Shown here piece by piece: positions 1-12,200 of a DNA stretch of 64,000 nucleotides. The first letter of the stretch is position 1. Every line of letters starts with the position of its first letter. The DNA is taken from the NCBI GenBank assembly GCA_009741485.1, contig CM019215.1:74033735-74097734 (forward strand). The letters are read 5' to 3'. Origin of the DNA: Malurus cyaneus samueli. Its lineage: Eukaryota > Chordata > Aves > Passeriformes > Maluridae. The position numbers were made by a program, and so were the translations under genes. Below the pieces are notes generated by a model. It saw nothing but the letters and a program-made list of their open reading frames with translations, was not told the origin of the DNA and did no database searches.

Positions 1-3000
1 GTATGGGCTCTCCAGCATCACAGGATACAGGAGTGGAATTTTCATTGAGCTGTAATGATTGTATAAGCAGAGAGCACTATCCAGGCACTTGAGTAAAAGG
101 ATTTTCTGTCCCCAGAATGGAGTGCTTGTTTATCCCCAGCCTTGGCATGTTCTGGTGGGTCTGAGCAAGAGGGGGAAATGTGCCCAGTATGTGTGCCTGG
201 CTGTGATCTGGGGCAAAACTTCTCCTAGCTGAGGTAGTGGAACATTCGATGTCATTGAACGTAAGATTTGGTAGCATTTCTTACAGTCTTCATCTTTAAG
301 TGTTCGGAATGCATTAATGGGTAGGTAAGTTCATTCCCAGAAGGGCTAAACTCTGGGAATAGAGAACCCCTTTAGTGCTGGCAGTCTCTTTCCTTGTTCA
401 AACACTAATCAAAGTTGAAACAAGCCTAGTGGGGGAAATGTAGGTGGAAAGGTGCTGCCTGCATCTTGCCTCATACCTGTTTGGTCCTCTCCTGTGTGAA
501 CAACATGTCATGTATTTTCTAAATGCAGTGGATGCTCCAGTGTGGGTTCCCAGCTGTTCTTTTCTCCTCACTGGCCTCCTAAGGCTCATTGTGGGCCTTC
601 TGTGCAGAGCAATCTTCTGTGGCAGCTTTTTAATTATGATAAATCTTTACTTTTTAAAGGCTTCTATTGTAGTTTCATTGTAGCTGGGAGAACTTAGGAA
701 GTTTCAAAACAAAAATCGTGATTTTGAAATCAGTCTTTCAATGGGATTTGGACTTAAAAGCATCCTATATCATAAATCACCAGGCAAGTAGACAATTCAA
801 AGCACCAGTTATGTCCAGAATTATTTTGGGTAACTGTGAACATTATTAGTGATGAAATTCCTCTGTTGCCTCAGCCAGCAAAATCTCTCAACAGGATTTT
901 GTTTGCTTTGTGTGCATGAGAGGTTGTTTGGTTTCTCTGTTCAGGTTTTTTTGGTACATTTAAAGCAAACTCATCTTCAGTGCTTGTGCCAGTAGCAGTC
1001 ATTTACATACTCGTAGGACAAAATGAACATCTGAATAGAAATGCAGAGCATGAACATGAAATGTGATTATAAGACATCCTGAGAAAGCAGTTAGTTTTAT
1101 CAGATGAATATAAATACACTTCATAATAAGAATGGTGGGGGGTTTTTCCTTTTTCACAAATGAAGTGGGGGAGATGGAATATGGGAAAAGTAAAGTGTAA
1201 GAAATGAAAAATCACTGAAACAAAGGGTGGTGTTTCTAACTTCATTCTGTTTTGTGAGCTCCTAAGAAACTGTAGAAATGGACAGAACACTAATTTGTTT
1301 ATGTAGGACAAATTATGAAGAGAATATACATTATCTCTTTAAACTTTGTTTGATTATTGTTTCCAGCTTAAAGCATCTATCCACAGAATTAAATTCTTTT
1401 TAGTGAGGATTAAAATTATTTTAGTAAGGCCAATTACATCTAATTAGGAAAGATTTGTAAGGCAAAATACAAGGCAATGAGGTGGCAAAGAGGCTAAAGA
1501 GTCAAGTACTTTTGTCCTGACCTTACCTTCAGAAAAAGGAACAGATTTTCATTCAGACTCTTCAATTAATGTTTTTTTTTTAATTTCTTCCAACATATTT
1601 TTTTTTCATAGAGGTGGACACCAGATCTACAGCTTGTAGTCAGCCTCCAGGTTGCTCAGGCTGTGAAGGTGTGGAGAGAGTGGACTATAAAGTTTTTTGA
1701 GGTGTCCCAGCCTGGCTCTTAGAGAGGCCCCCTGCTCTTTATGCAACTCAAAAAGCAGAATTTCCTCCTTGGGCCTGCCTGGTCATTCCCAGACATGCAC
1801 ACACCACTTTTCCATCGCAGGGGCTGAGCAAATGCAGGATGCTCAGTGCCAGGTACTCGGTGTCACACAGGTACTCGGTGTCACACAGTCAAGGGCTCAG
1901 GTCCTTGGAGTCAGTGGAAGAGGCTACAGGGGCTCAGAGTTGGGTAATTCAAACCCTTGGTGCCACTGCCAAAGGCTGTGAGTGGGATGATGTTGTGAAC
2001 TGGCTGAGACGTGGCATCAAGTGCTGTCTGGATCATTGTGTTGTGCATTATAGACCTCACCTTCAAATTCATGTACAAAGAAGTGCATATGAATTCACAT
2101 GTGAAGAAACCAAAGCTTCCCATTTACATTGTAGCTAGTGCTCCTAATTTCCTGAAATGCATATAAAATATCTCGCTGGGATGTTTAGAATGTGTTTTAT
2201 TTAAACTCTTTAAACGTCATGTCTTGGTGATGTTGGGGGGAGGGTGTGGTGTTGGCATTCAAGTACTATTGACTCCCTCTTGTGGCTAACTTAAAATAGA
2301 AACTGCATCAGTGATCTTTCTAGTATTGGGGGGTAATTTTACTGTACAGGTTTAAATGCCTGTTGGACACAGCAATTTTTCTGTATCTAAAACTTTTTGA
2401 GTGCTTCCCTTGGATATCCTTTAAATATTTAACACAGAGAGGGGAAACAGAATATAATAAAAGGCTGCAATTAGATGGTAACAGTTTATTTCAGGTACAG
2501 GTGAGCATTGGTGTTTGGGCAGGTTTCAATGCAGGAAATAAGTCTTTGGGGGAATGCTGGCTCTTTGCAAGCAAATAGTCCTTACACCTGCTTCATCATC
2601 TAAATGTTTTTGCATTTCAGTGTTCTAGCATTTACCAAACGTATCTACGTGTGTGTGCATGCATGTACAAAGTTGCAGAAGATTGCTGCTTACATTTCTG
2701 ATCATGTTTTTAGTACATCACCAAAATTTTCACTTCCATACTAACTCAACTGATGAAGCTGCAGCTGCAATAGAATGTATAACTGAATGGTCACTGATTG
2801 CACTGGCTGTAAGATTGCCTTCAGATTTTTCTAATGAAATAGAAGCTTCACTTATGGTTCATTGCCTAATATCTACTTCCTTTTTCTTGCTCACTTTTTC
2901 TACTACCCAAATATTATCATTTCAAGTGTTACATAATACATTATTGCAGAATTGAGCCTGTAGATACCACTCAGTGTGTTAGGCTAACAATAACCGTTTT

Positions 3001-6000
3001 CCCCATATATCCCCCATTTTCATTAACTGCAGTTAACACCAAACTAGAGGGAAAGGTGTCTTAAGGTTGCTCTGCATTTATGATGTATCTTCACCTTTTT
3101 ATTTTTCCTCTTTAGTAACTCATCACGAATGTTATTTTTACTAAAGTAGGCTTTGTAATTTAGGATATTCGGCTGTCTGATCTCTGTTGCTAAAGGCTTA
3201 TTTTTTGCAAGTGCCACAGTGGCCTGGCATGGCTTTTATTTCCATCACAGCAACATGGGAATCTGTGCTCTTGCTAGCACATGTTCCCCAGCCTGTTCCA
3301 AGGCACTTCTTCACATGTCATTAAACTACATCATCAGATATTTAATGACTAGATTACACTGCCTTTGTTCTTAAAATAAAGGATTAAACCCGCTTTGTTC
3401 ATCTGGTTTTAGAAACAGTTGTCCCCAAGACTGCAGAAAGTTGTTAAATGAAAAGTAGCGCTGGTTGTTACAAGGCTTTTAACTTTTTTTTTTTCTGGAT
3501 GCCATTTAAGATGTATTTAATACTAAGTATGAAAGGAACAGGACTTTTCCTGTTATATTCAGGACGTGCTTAAAATACACTAGACAAAATTATTCGGTAG
3601 AACTCTTAACTGGAATCTCTGAATTTAGTATAGTTTAACTGCAGGCTTTGTCATGGGAATATTGGAAACATGGAGATCTTGGTCTTCATTCATCACAAAT
3701 CTGGTGATCAGCAGATGTACAGATTTTTCTTAGGACTGCCCATTATTCCAGTTTTAGTCTGGAGCCTGCCTGCTGAAGTTCCTTTGTTTTGTTCCATCAG
3801 AGCACCCTTTCTCTGCAGCCTTGCCCACACACAGGTAGATGGTCACATTTGATCCACTTGGGGACTGCTGCTCATCAGACTGGTTCTGAAATTGGTTTGA
3901 AACATTTCGTCTCCCAAAACACATCCAAAACTGGTGGGAGCCACAGAGGTGAGGAAAGCTGGGAGTAGACATTTACTCCTCTCACTTACTTGGCTGTACT
4001 GCTGCTCTGCATCCAGTACACCATTCCACCTCATGGCTTGGACAGCCCTTGGGTCAAATCTTGTATCTCATTCCAACTGACCAGAGTCCCCCTGGAGGAG
4101 AACCACAGATCTATTGATTGACTGACTTTGGTGACTTACTGATTCTCCAGGGGCTGTTGGACACAACTGCACTGCTTAATGACTTTAAAGGATTTTGGGT
4201 GTGCATTTGTGTGCTAAGGGCCCAGTTGCTTCATCCCTAGATCCCCCAGACAGGCTGGTGATGCCCAGACACAGTGTGAGTGTGAGCAGCACGCTGAGGT
4301 GAGTAGGGGTGCTGCTGCTGCTGAATGAGCCATGAGGCTTTCTTATCCTGCCCAGGAGCAAACCACGAGTTCCCCTAAAGTTCTGCTCCTTCTCTGTTGG
4401 AGAATGCTGCTCACTTCAAATCAAGGGGTAGACAACGTGCTGATGGTTCCCCACATCTCACTTTGATTTGGGAAACAAATTCTAACCACACTGGAAAATG
4501 TATTTTCTTAACACTTGCAACACACAAAATTGGTTTTGTTCTGAAAAGTTTATATGGCTCTTGGTGTTGTGTGCTCTAGTACATTATCAAGATTAGAATT
4601 AACTCTGTAAAAAGACTCTTTTCAGACTGCTTTATTTAGGGAATACTTTTACATTTTGTTGAAATACAGAAAAAAACCTGAAGTTAAACTCTCAGAAACT
4701 TGTCCCTTTTTTACCATGCATTTCTTAGAGACATGGAGTTTCTGTATTTTACAGTACTTTAAAAGTCACTGGGATAAAAAAAAATTAGCCTATTATATCT
4801 TCAAAGGCTAGGTGGTTATGCCTGACTTCTAAGGCAGATCTAGATATAAATATATATGAGGTAAATTCTGATTCATCACCCAGGCTTTAGATAGTGTAAT
4901 GTTACACAAGCCATTTAAATGCCAAGCCAAGATATAAAGTGGGCTTTGTCACATCTGGGATTAGAATAAATGTTTCTGGCTTTTTACTGATTGTACCATC
5001 AAAGTAAATTCTGAAGCCTTTGACCCAGGTCAGTAATTTCCTTAATGTAGCAGTCTCTTGGGCAAGAATAGGGAAACATCTATTGTTTATGTCATATTTT
5101 TGGTTTTGGTGGCACCATATTTTTTCCCACATGGCTCAACAGTATCACATAGTATCTCACGCTTTGGCACGTGTAAGTGCTGTGGTACAGAAACAGTCTA
5201 AGTTATAACAGCATGTATATTTTTATATTATGAGCTGCAATACATATGTCTTATTTTCATGAATTGGGCTTTTTTTTCTTTTTTTCTTGCTGCTTTGTAG
5301 AACTCTTACATCATTCTGAAAGTGGTCAATTAAAGACCTGCCCTCTCTTTTGCGAACAGGCTTATGCTGTACAGATTTGTTTGATACAGAACACAGCTTT
5401 TGGAGCTATTAGACACATAATCAGCAGGGATGTGTTTCCCCCAGCTCTTTCCTGAGCAGAAAGTTGCCAGATTATTTCACAGTCTTATTTTTTCTTTCCT
5501 AGTTTGTATTCTTCAAATTGTCCCCTGGATTCTGACTAGGTGAAGTAATTTCCACATGCAGATGGTTCATGCCTTTATACACGAGCCTGCTTTTCCCTTC
5601 TGGATTGCTACAAGTAAATTAACAAGTGGAACTGTAAGGCAGTGACTAGCCAGCAGCATGCTCAGCCTCTCCGGTCTCTTCCAGACTCCTGCTTTGCTCA
5701 GTCGGTGGTGTTGGGTTGTGCTCCACGTTGTGCTGGCAGGGATCTGGCTTCATGTGGCTCCTTCTGGCTCTGCATGGCACGAGTGGAGTCTCCTCTCAGT
5801 TCACAGAGCTGTGCACTCTGCAGAGACAGCCCAGCCTCGCTCAGTGATGCCATCCTTTGCTGCGCTTGAACATCTCCCCAGACTGGAAAGGGCTGCCAGA
5901 CTGGTGCTTTCTCCACGTGTTGGGAAGAGTGGAGGTAGCAGCTGCAGCCTGACAGGGAATGTGCATGCCGCAAAGCAGAGCCTTCATCATCTTCACTGTT

Positions 6001-6039
6001 CTTCCCTGTGCTCTTTTCTGTCGTAATTAGTTTTCAAAA
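1..6039 (+). other. FBXL7: Large FBXL7 intron, first segment; no gene seen
   Basis: Non-coding AT-rich sequence with no recognisable exon or interspersed repeat. I looked for FBXL7 exon 2 (a Ser/Thr-rich piece ending in codons SE plus a G before a donor) and did not find it. Local items are an exact 18-base tandem duplication at 1850-1885, a short GT-rich run near 2650-2667, and a stretch rich in TAAT/ATTA cores at about 1385-1450. Open frames here are short and unsupported. Confidence 0.75.
1850..1885. repeat. 18-bp tandem duplication
   Basis: Two exact adjacent copies of CAGGTACTCGGTGTCACA (1850-1867, 1868-1885), followed by another CAG. Confidence 0.9.
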
Positions 6040-6525
6040 TTTTCATTAGGTTAGTTTGATATCTTGGGTACTGTAATTAATAAATTTTTTGCAGTAAAAG
6101 AAGTCCAGTGGATATTATTTTTGTATTTTATAAGGAATATATTTTATATAATTCTGTAACTATAATATTTAATGTGCTTATTATATGTGATTTTATAATG
6201 CATTATTTAATATATTAAAAATCCAATTTATAATAAACTTCACACTTGATTAAAAAGCAAGCAAACCTGATGCAATCTAATATGAACCAACTAGTTCAAG
6301 AACTAGGAGGTAGTTAGGTATTTTTCTATTTCATTTCAGTAATTTTCATTATAAGAACTAATGAAGGCATTTTACAGTTATGTAATAAATATTTATGTAT
6401 TAATATTTAACTATATAATTAATAATAGTTTATATCATTTATGTAATTAAACTACATAAACTATATAAACATATAATTGAACTATATAACTATATGTTTA
6501 TATACAGTTATAAATATAATAGAAA
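6040..6525. repeat. AT-rich low-complexity island
   Basis: Nearly pure A/T sequence with many ATATA, TTTAT and TAATAT words and recurring ACTATATAA-like phrases around 6405-6515. It is not a clean microsatellite. It ends abruptly against a GC-richer block at about 6526. Confidence 0.75.
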
Positions 6526-7030
6526 TCAGCTCTCCAGGCTTGGTGACCCTCTGGTTTTCCAGGATGCTCTGTTAAGATCTGACATGAGGTACCATATGAT
6601 GACAGCTGCCTTTCAGCAGTCACTCGCTGTAGGTTCTGGAGTTCCTGCATTTTCCGAGAGGTTTGTGCTGTGCCAGTGGCAGCAGGGCGCCTCTCGGGAT
6701 GTGCTGACACACAGCCCCCCATTCCCTGGGCATCTCCTTCAGCAGTGATGGGATTCCCTTCACTGCCAGAGGCTGTGGTGAGCTGCTCCTGTGCTGCACA
6801 TGGGGTGATGCCGTGGAGGAAGGAGGCTGTGTGTGGTCTGAGGAGAGTGATCCAGAAGAAGCCTCCTTCGCTGTGTGTGAGTGATGGCACCGGGTGAGCG
6901 CGGGGTCCGTGGGCAGCCACAGCTCCTCGGATACTCCAGACCAGCAACGCTGCACTCACAGAGGGGATGGCAGAGCTCTGCATTCTGAGGTGAGAGGATG
7001 CATACTGGCTGAGGAGCATCTGGCATATTC
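6526..7030. other. GC-richer unassigned block upstream of CR1
   Basis: About 500 bases of GC-rich sequence between the AT island and the clearly recognisable CR1. Open frames cross it on both strands, including 173 codons on minus at 6498-7019, but none shows a domain signature. The last 50 or so bases begin to resemble the CR1 reverse-transcriptase region. The rest may be a more decayed 5' part of the same element or unrelated sequence. Confidence 0.35.
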
Positions 7031-8062
7031 TTCACTGGGTAAAAAATCTGGCTGGATGGATGAGTCCAGAGAATTGGGGTCACTGGAATTATATCCAGTT
7101 GGTGGCCAGTCAGCAAGGGTGTTCCCCAGGGCTTACTTCTGGGGCCAGTCGTGTCTAATACCTTTGTCCATGATCTGGACGAGGTCATTGATTTGCACCC
7201 TCAGTAAGTTCAGAGACAGCACCAAGTTGTGCAGGAGTGTTGATCTCCTGGAGGGCAGGAATGCCCTGCAGAGGGATGTGAGCAGGCCAGAGTGATGGGC
7301 TGAGATTCAACAGAGTGAAGTGCTGGTTTCTGCCATGGCAGCCTCAGGCAGCGCTGCAGGCTGGGGCAGAGTGGCTGGGAAGTGACCCAGAGGAAAAGGA
7401 CCTGGGGGTGATGGTGACAGCAGCTGAACATGAGCCACGTGTGCCCAGGTGGCCAGAAAGGCCAGTGGCATCCTGGCCTGTGTCAGCAATGGTGTGGCCA
7501 GCAGGACCAGGGCAGGGATTATCCCCCTGTGGTTGGCACTGATGAGGCCATACCTCAAATCCCGTGTCCAGTTCTGGGTCTCAATGCAAGAAGGACATTG
7601 AGGTGCTGGAGCGTGTCCAGAGAAGGACAACGGAGCTGGTGAAGGGTCTGGAGCACAAGTCCTGTGAGCAGCATCTGAGGGTGGTTAGGGTTGTTCTGTC
7701 TGCAGAAAAGGAGGTTCAGGGGACACTTTGCCCTCTACAAATAGCTGAGAGGAAGTTGTGATGAGGTGGGGGTCAGTCTCTTCTCCAAGTCAGCTAAGTA
7801 ATAGGACAAGGGGAAGTAGCCTTAAACTGTGCCAGGGGAGGTTTAGATTGGATATTAGGAAAAATTTCTTCACTGGAAGTGTGATGAAGCATTGGAACAG
7901 GCTACCCAAGGAAGTGAAATCACCATCTCGGGAAATGTTCAAAAACCAGACAGACATGGCACTCCATGAGATGATTTAGTGGGCATAGTGGTATTAGGTC
8001 AAAGGTTGGACTTTTGATGATCTTGGAGGCCTTTTCCAACCTAAATGATTCTATGATTCTAT
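7031..8062 (+). mobile_element. CR1 LINE, 5'-truncated, with decayed RT end and 3' tail
   Basis: CR1 is the dominant avian non-LTR retrotransposon; copies are normally truncated at the 5' end. Recognised landmarks in order are GGCTGGATGG (7050-7059), GTGTTCCCCAGGGC and CTGGGGCCAGTCGTG, then the end of the reverse-transcriptase domain. After these come TGGAGCGTGTCCAGAGAAGG, GGGGAGGTTTAGATTGGA and the tail with two ATGATTCTAT units ending near 8062. The catalytic-region box expected to read F-A-D-D is FRDS at 7209-7220, and the frame stops at 7293, so the copy cannot encode active enzyme. Several small deletions relative to the CR1 pattern are evident. The start is approximate because similarity fades upstream. 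Confidence 0.93.
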
Positions 8063-8972
8063 AAGCCATGTTCGGAATGTTTTGCTTCAGCACTCTTTTT
8101 TTTTAATAAATTAACAAATCAAATTATTTAATGGGAGACGCCCTGCTCATATGCTAGCTCTGCATTTGGCACTTGAATAATAAGGTAATGTATTGCTTTC
8201 TTTTCCCCTCTCTGTCATTCCTCTTTCATTCTTTGTTGTTACTCAGGGACATTGCTTAAGTGGTTGCAAAGATGGCGGCAGAATAATTTTTCTTAAAAAG
8301 TTCAAACCAAGTATCATCATAATGTTAATTATTTCCAGAGCTAACTAGTAGTGATTCCAAAAGAAGAATAAACTCTTTGAAGAGGTTGCAAAATATCTTT
8401 TTATTCATTTAGTTATTTCTCACTGCAGAAGGGTGTGTAATGAGTGCATATTACCTCTTGCATGGGCGGGAAACAGAGACCTTTACTTCCTTATGTACCA
8501 GCATATTGCTTTTCGAACTCTAAATATCAGCAAAAAGAAATGGGTAAAGGGAGTCAGTCTCATAAGTTGTTCCAGAGCTTCACTGGATTTTACGTTTGGT
8601 TTTTTTTTTTTGTTTGTTTTTTTAAAATATTTTACAATGAGAATGTCGACTTCAATTTCCAAATGTTATACATAATTGTATGTTTTACATCCAAAGTTGA
8701 GTGGTCCTCTATCAAATCTGTCTTTTCCTGTTGGCACTTAAAAATGGTTATCCTGGACCTTCTCTGTAAGATAAATATCCTCAGCTGCTTGAATTTCCTA
8801 GTCTGCTGAAATAAGTTTTAGTCATTCTTGTGGCTGTTATTGATCTCTCCCCAGTTTTTCCATACAGTTTGTGTCATGGGCAGCAGAATGCAGTGGTGTG
8901 CAGCTGAGCTTGCGTTGGTGCCAACAGAGACAGTGTTATCTTCCTGCCTGCTATTTCCTTATCCGCACACCA

Positions 8973-8993
8973 AACCACAACTCTGTTGTGGTT
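8973..8993. repeat. Inverted pair of RUNX-like words
   Basis: AACCACAAC (8973-8981), a 3-base spacer, then GTTGTGGTT (8985-8993). Each arm contains the RUNX core AACCACA/TGTGGTT. Binding is inference only. Confidence 0.8.
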
Positions 8994-9213
8994 ATTCATG
9001 GAAGATGATAATATTGGATTATATACTTTTCCCCCCACAAAACAGGGATAAAAATCCAGTACCTTTGGAATTGCCTTCTGGTTGAACAGTGGATCCCCTG
9101 GACTGGTGTGTGTAAAAGGTCCTTGTCTTGTATGTGTCATGGTAGGATATTTATAGGGTTTCCTTACTGGATTGTCTTCCATTGGGATCTCAAGAAAGGT
9201 GCTTGGATATAGA

Positions 9214-9254
9214 GAGGTAATGTATCCTGAATCCTTACCAGGATACATTACTTC
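9214..9254. repeat. Inverted repeat, 16-base arms with one mismatch
   Basis: GAGGTAATGTATCCTG (9214-9229) pairs with CAGGATACATTACTTC (9239-9254); 15 of 16 positions are complementary, the exception being a G-T wobble. The spacer is 9 bases. Confidence 0.93.
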
Positions 9255-12200
9255 CAACAGCTGCTGCCTTGTCTGATGACAGAGACAGGGAACTTCCAAA
9301 ATTAAATCAGTGTTTTTTTCTGCATGTCAGAGAGTGTGCTGTGGGTATGTGATGTTTTCATATCCCACATGAAGGCAACTGCACGTAATTTCACTTACAC
9401 CTTTTAGAAACATTTTTGGTTTTGACGAGCTGGAACAGACTGATGCACTCACTTGCATCAGCACTGCACAGACTGTGGGACAGAGGTGAGCAAAGATCAG
9501 AGCACAGGTTCCTGAGCTGGATCCGTGGCAGCACCTCAGCTTCACCTCCCTGAGCCTTGAAGGACTTGCAGCACCTGAGAAATGGGGGTTACATGAGCTT
9601 TGCCAGGTGGCAGCTGCCTCTCTTACTGTCACAGTGCAGTTCACTCTCTCCTGGTGTATGTCAACACTGCCTCAGTGCATAGGCATCTAAAAGCATACAC
9701 ATTTTGGACTTAGTTGTTAACGAGTGAAACAGACACTTGGAGCACAATAGAACAAAGAAATAGATGAACAAGAGACAGAACTGGCAGAATACATCAGTTT
9801 TTCTTTCCTTAAACCACCAAACAGGTTTTTTTAAAGTTTTAAGTGAAACCAAGCAACCACCTAATAAATTTTTTAAAAATAAAAAAAAAAAACAACCATA
9901 TTTATTGCATTTTTGGATAAGAGGTATCTCCCAACAGGATTTAAAATCTTTCTTACCACTGACTTATTTAACAGTTCAGTCACAGTTTGTCCATGGTCTG
10001 ATCGGTATGGTTAGCCAAGAGCACCACCAGCCTGAAGGACACTGAGGACATTTGATGCCTTAATAAACAGTCTGGGGTCTGTGAAAGGAAATACAATTGA
10101 GAAATTTTTAGTGTTAATACGAGCGTGGAAAATAACCCACATTGCTTAAAGACCTTGTGCAGGATGAATCATAGCATTGCTTAAGTAAATTACACGGGGT
10201 TGAGGAGGGCCTGCCTGGCAGCATTAAGTAGTCAGGATGGAAAACAATTGGAAGTGACTGTCAGCAGATGGAGGTGAAGCTGCTGCTGGCTTGGAGGGCA
10301 GCCCTGAGCAGTGCCTTCCTGATGCAGCTTTGCAACACCCACTTTTCCGTGGGCAGCGTGCTTGAAGTTTCACAGGAGGGATTCGTGAGGAGAGGTGATT
10401 TATTTTTTGGAGCAAATAATAATAATGGGTGGGAGGAATACATGTTTCTGGATGCACAAGCTGTTCTGTAGATCCAAAATAGCCTGCAGCAGTCTTCACA
10501 GTTCATTAACAGTTTAACAACTGTTTGGGGTGTAGATGGAGCTTGTTGGTCCAGCCACCTGACTGCAGGAGTGATGGGTGACTATAAAGCAGGAGGAGAG
10601 GTGGACAAGTACAGAACTCTTACAAAAGCAGCGTGACCTGAAACTTACACTGCCTGTGGATTGTGGAGAGGCTGTCTGGGAGGAGGGAGGGGAGTTGAAA
10701 TTACCTTAAGATCATTATTTCTGTTGAGTCTGTAATGTTTGGGGTTTTTTTACTTTTTGTTTTGGTGTCCAGTGGAACATACATGAATTTTTATTTCCAG
10801 CTTCTCTCCAGACTGAGCAATCACTGGGTTGTTTGCGTTTTTTTTCCCTCTAGTAACTGGATATTTTTGGCCTTTATCAACTACATGTTCATTCAGGCAT
10901 TTACTGGCTGTGATTTTTCACCCCAGTTTTCCAGAGGGCATTTTGCCTACCAGATGACATGTGTTGCTTATTGGGAGGTGCAAGCTTCTGCTCCTGTCAT
11001 GTTTCTGATTGTGTGGCAAGCAGGATTTACCATCATGGTTGTGAAAGTGTTTCAGAAAAAATGTTAGCCCAAGAGGTGTTTAGTTCCCTTTGACACATAG
11101 AGTTTGAAAGCATTAATACATTTCTGATGTTGTATGAATTTAGAAAACCAAAAGCTTGATTCAAAGTGTTGTTAGAGATGAGGAAAGGTTTCCAGGGAAA
11201 TCTTTCTTTGAGGCCAGGATGGTTTGTTGCAGTTGGACTTAGCTGAAGTGAGCTGGTGGTACATCACTGCTTTGCCAGCCAGGGGTCAAATGTTCAATCT
11301 GCTTCTGCTTGGCCCCACCTCCTTTGGACTGTGCAGAGACTGTGCCAGTGCTCTGCCCAGCAAACTTAAGCCATTTTTCTAGCAATACAAGTGCTACATG
11401 GTTGCTTTTCTGTCTTCTTCTGTGGAGCAGGAAGCTAAAATGTCTATTTGTGATAAACAAGCAAGCTAGGTACTTTGTTTTATGAAGTACAATGTTAGGA
11501 ACCCCTTACTGGTGATCAAGCACATGACTTAGCTCATACAAAGAGTGGGAAATAATCTGGCCCAGGTTGGTTGTGCCTCACACCATAGGCAGAAGAGTGA
11601 TTGAGCACTTGAATGACAGGGCTGTAGTCTCAATTTTTGAACTACACAAGTAGTTCAGTCATTTGATGGACTTCAGCGTGGCACATCCACCTTTATTCTC
11701 TCTTCTTTGTGACCTGATCGTGCTGTCCGTAAAGTTGGTTGGTTCTGTTGGCCAAGAGAAGGACAATGGATGCAACAGAGCCTTCTTCACAGCAGCAACC
11801 ATGCAGAGCTGTTTGGAAGTGGTGCTCCATTATTGTACACCATCTTTTAGGAAGGCTGGTGAGATGACCTGTCAGTAGCAGGACAAAATGTGATTTGATT
11901 GTTAAAGCCCCACTCAGAGTTGGAGGAGTTGCTGTTATGATATAGTTTGGTGTATCTTGTGAGGTGGGAGCCTTTGAGTCTAGTTTCCCAGGATTCCCAG
12001 TATTTTGCCCCATTTTCTATTTCATTGACCTAGGCATTTGGCAGTCCTCGATCCTTGGGGTAAGTTTTGCACTGAATATATGCCTGGTTTCAGTTACAGC
12101 ATTAAATAAATGTGTCTGTGTTATCTGCTTATGTGTCCAATCCAAAAAGTTCATACAATGGACTGATTTATAGGTCAGTAAAGATTATTTGGAAATAACA

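Noticed and set aside
6498..7019. 173-codon open frame on the minus strand
   Set aside because: It crosses the edge of the AT-rich island, shows no domain, and overlaps open frames on the other strand.
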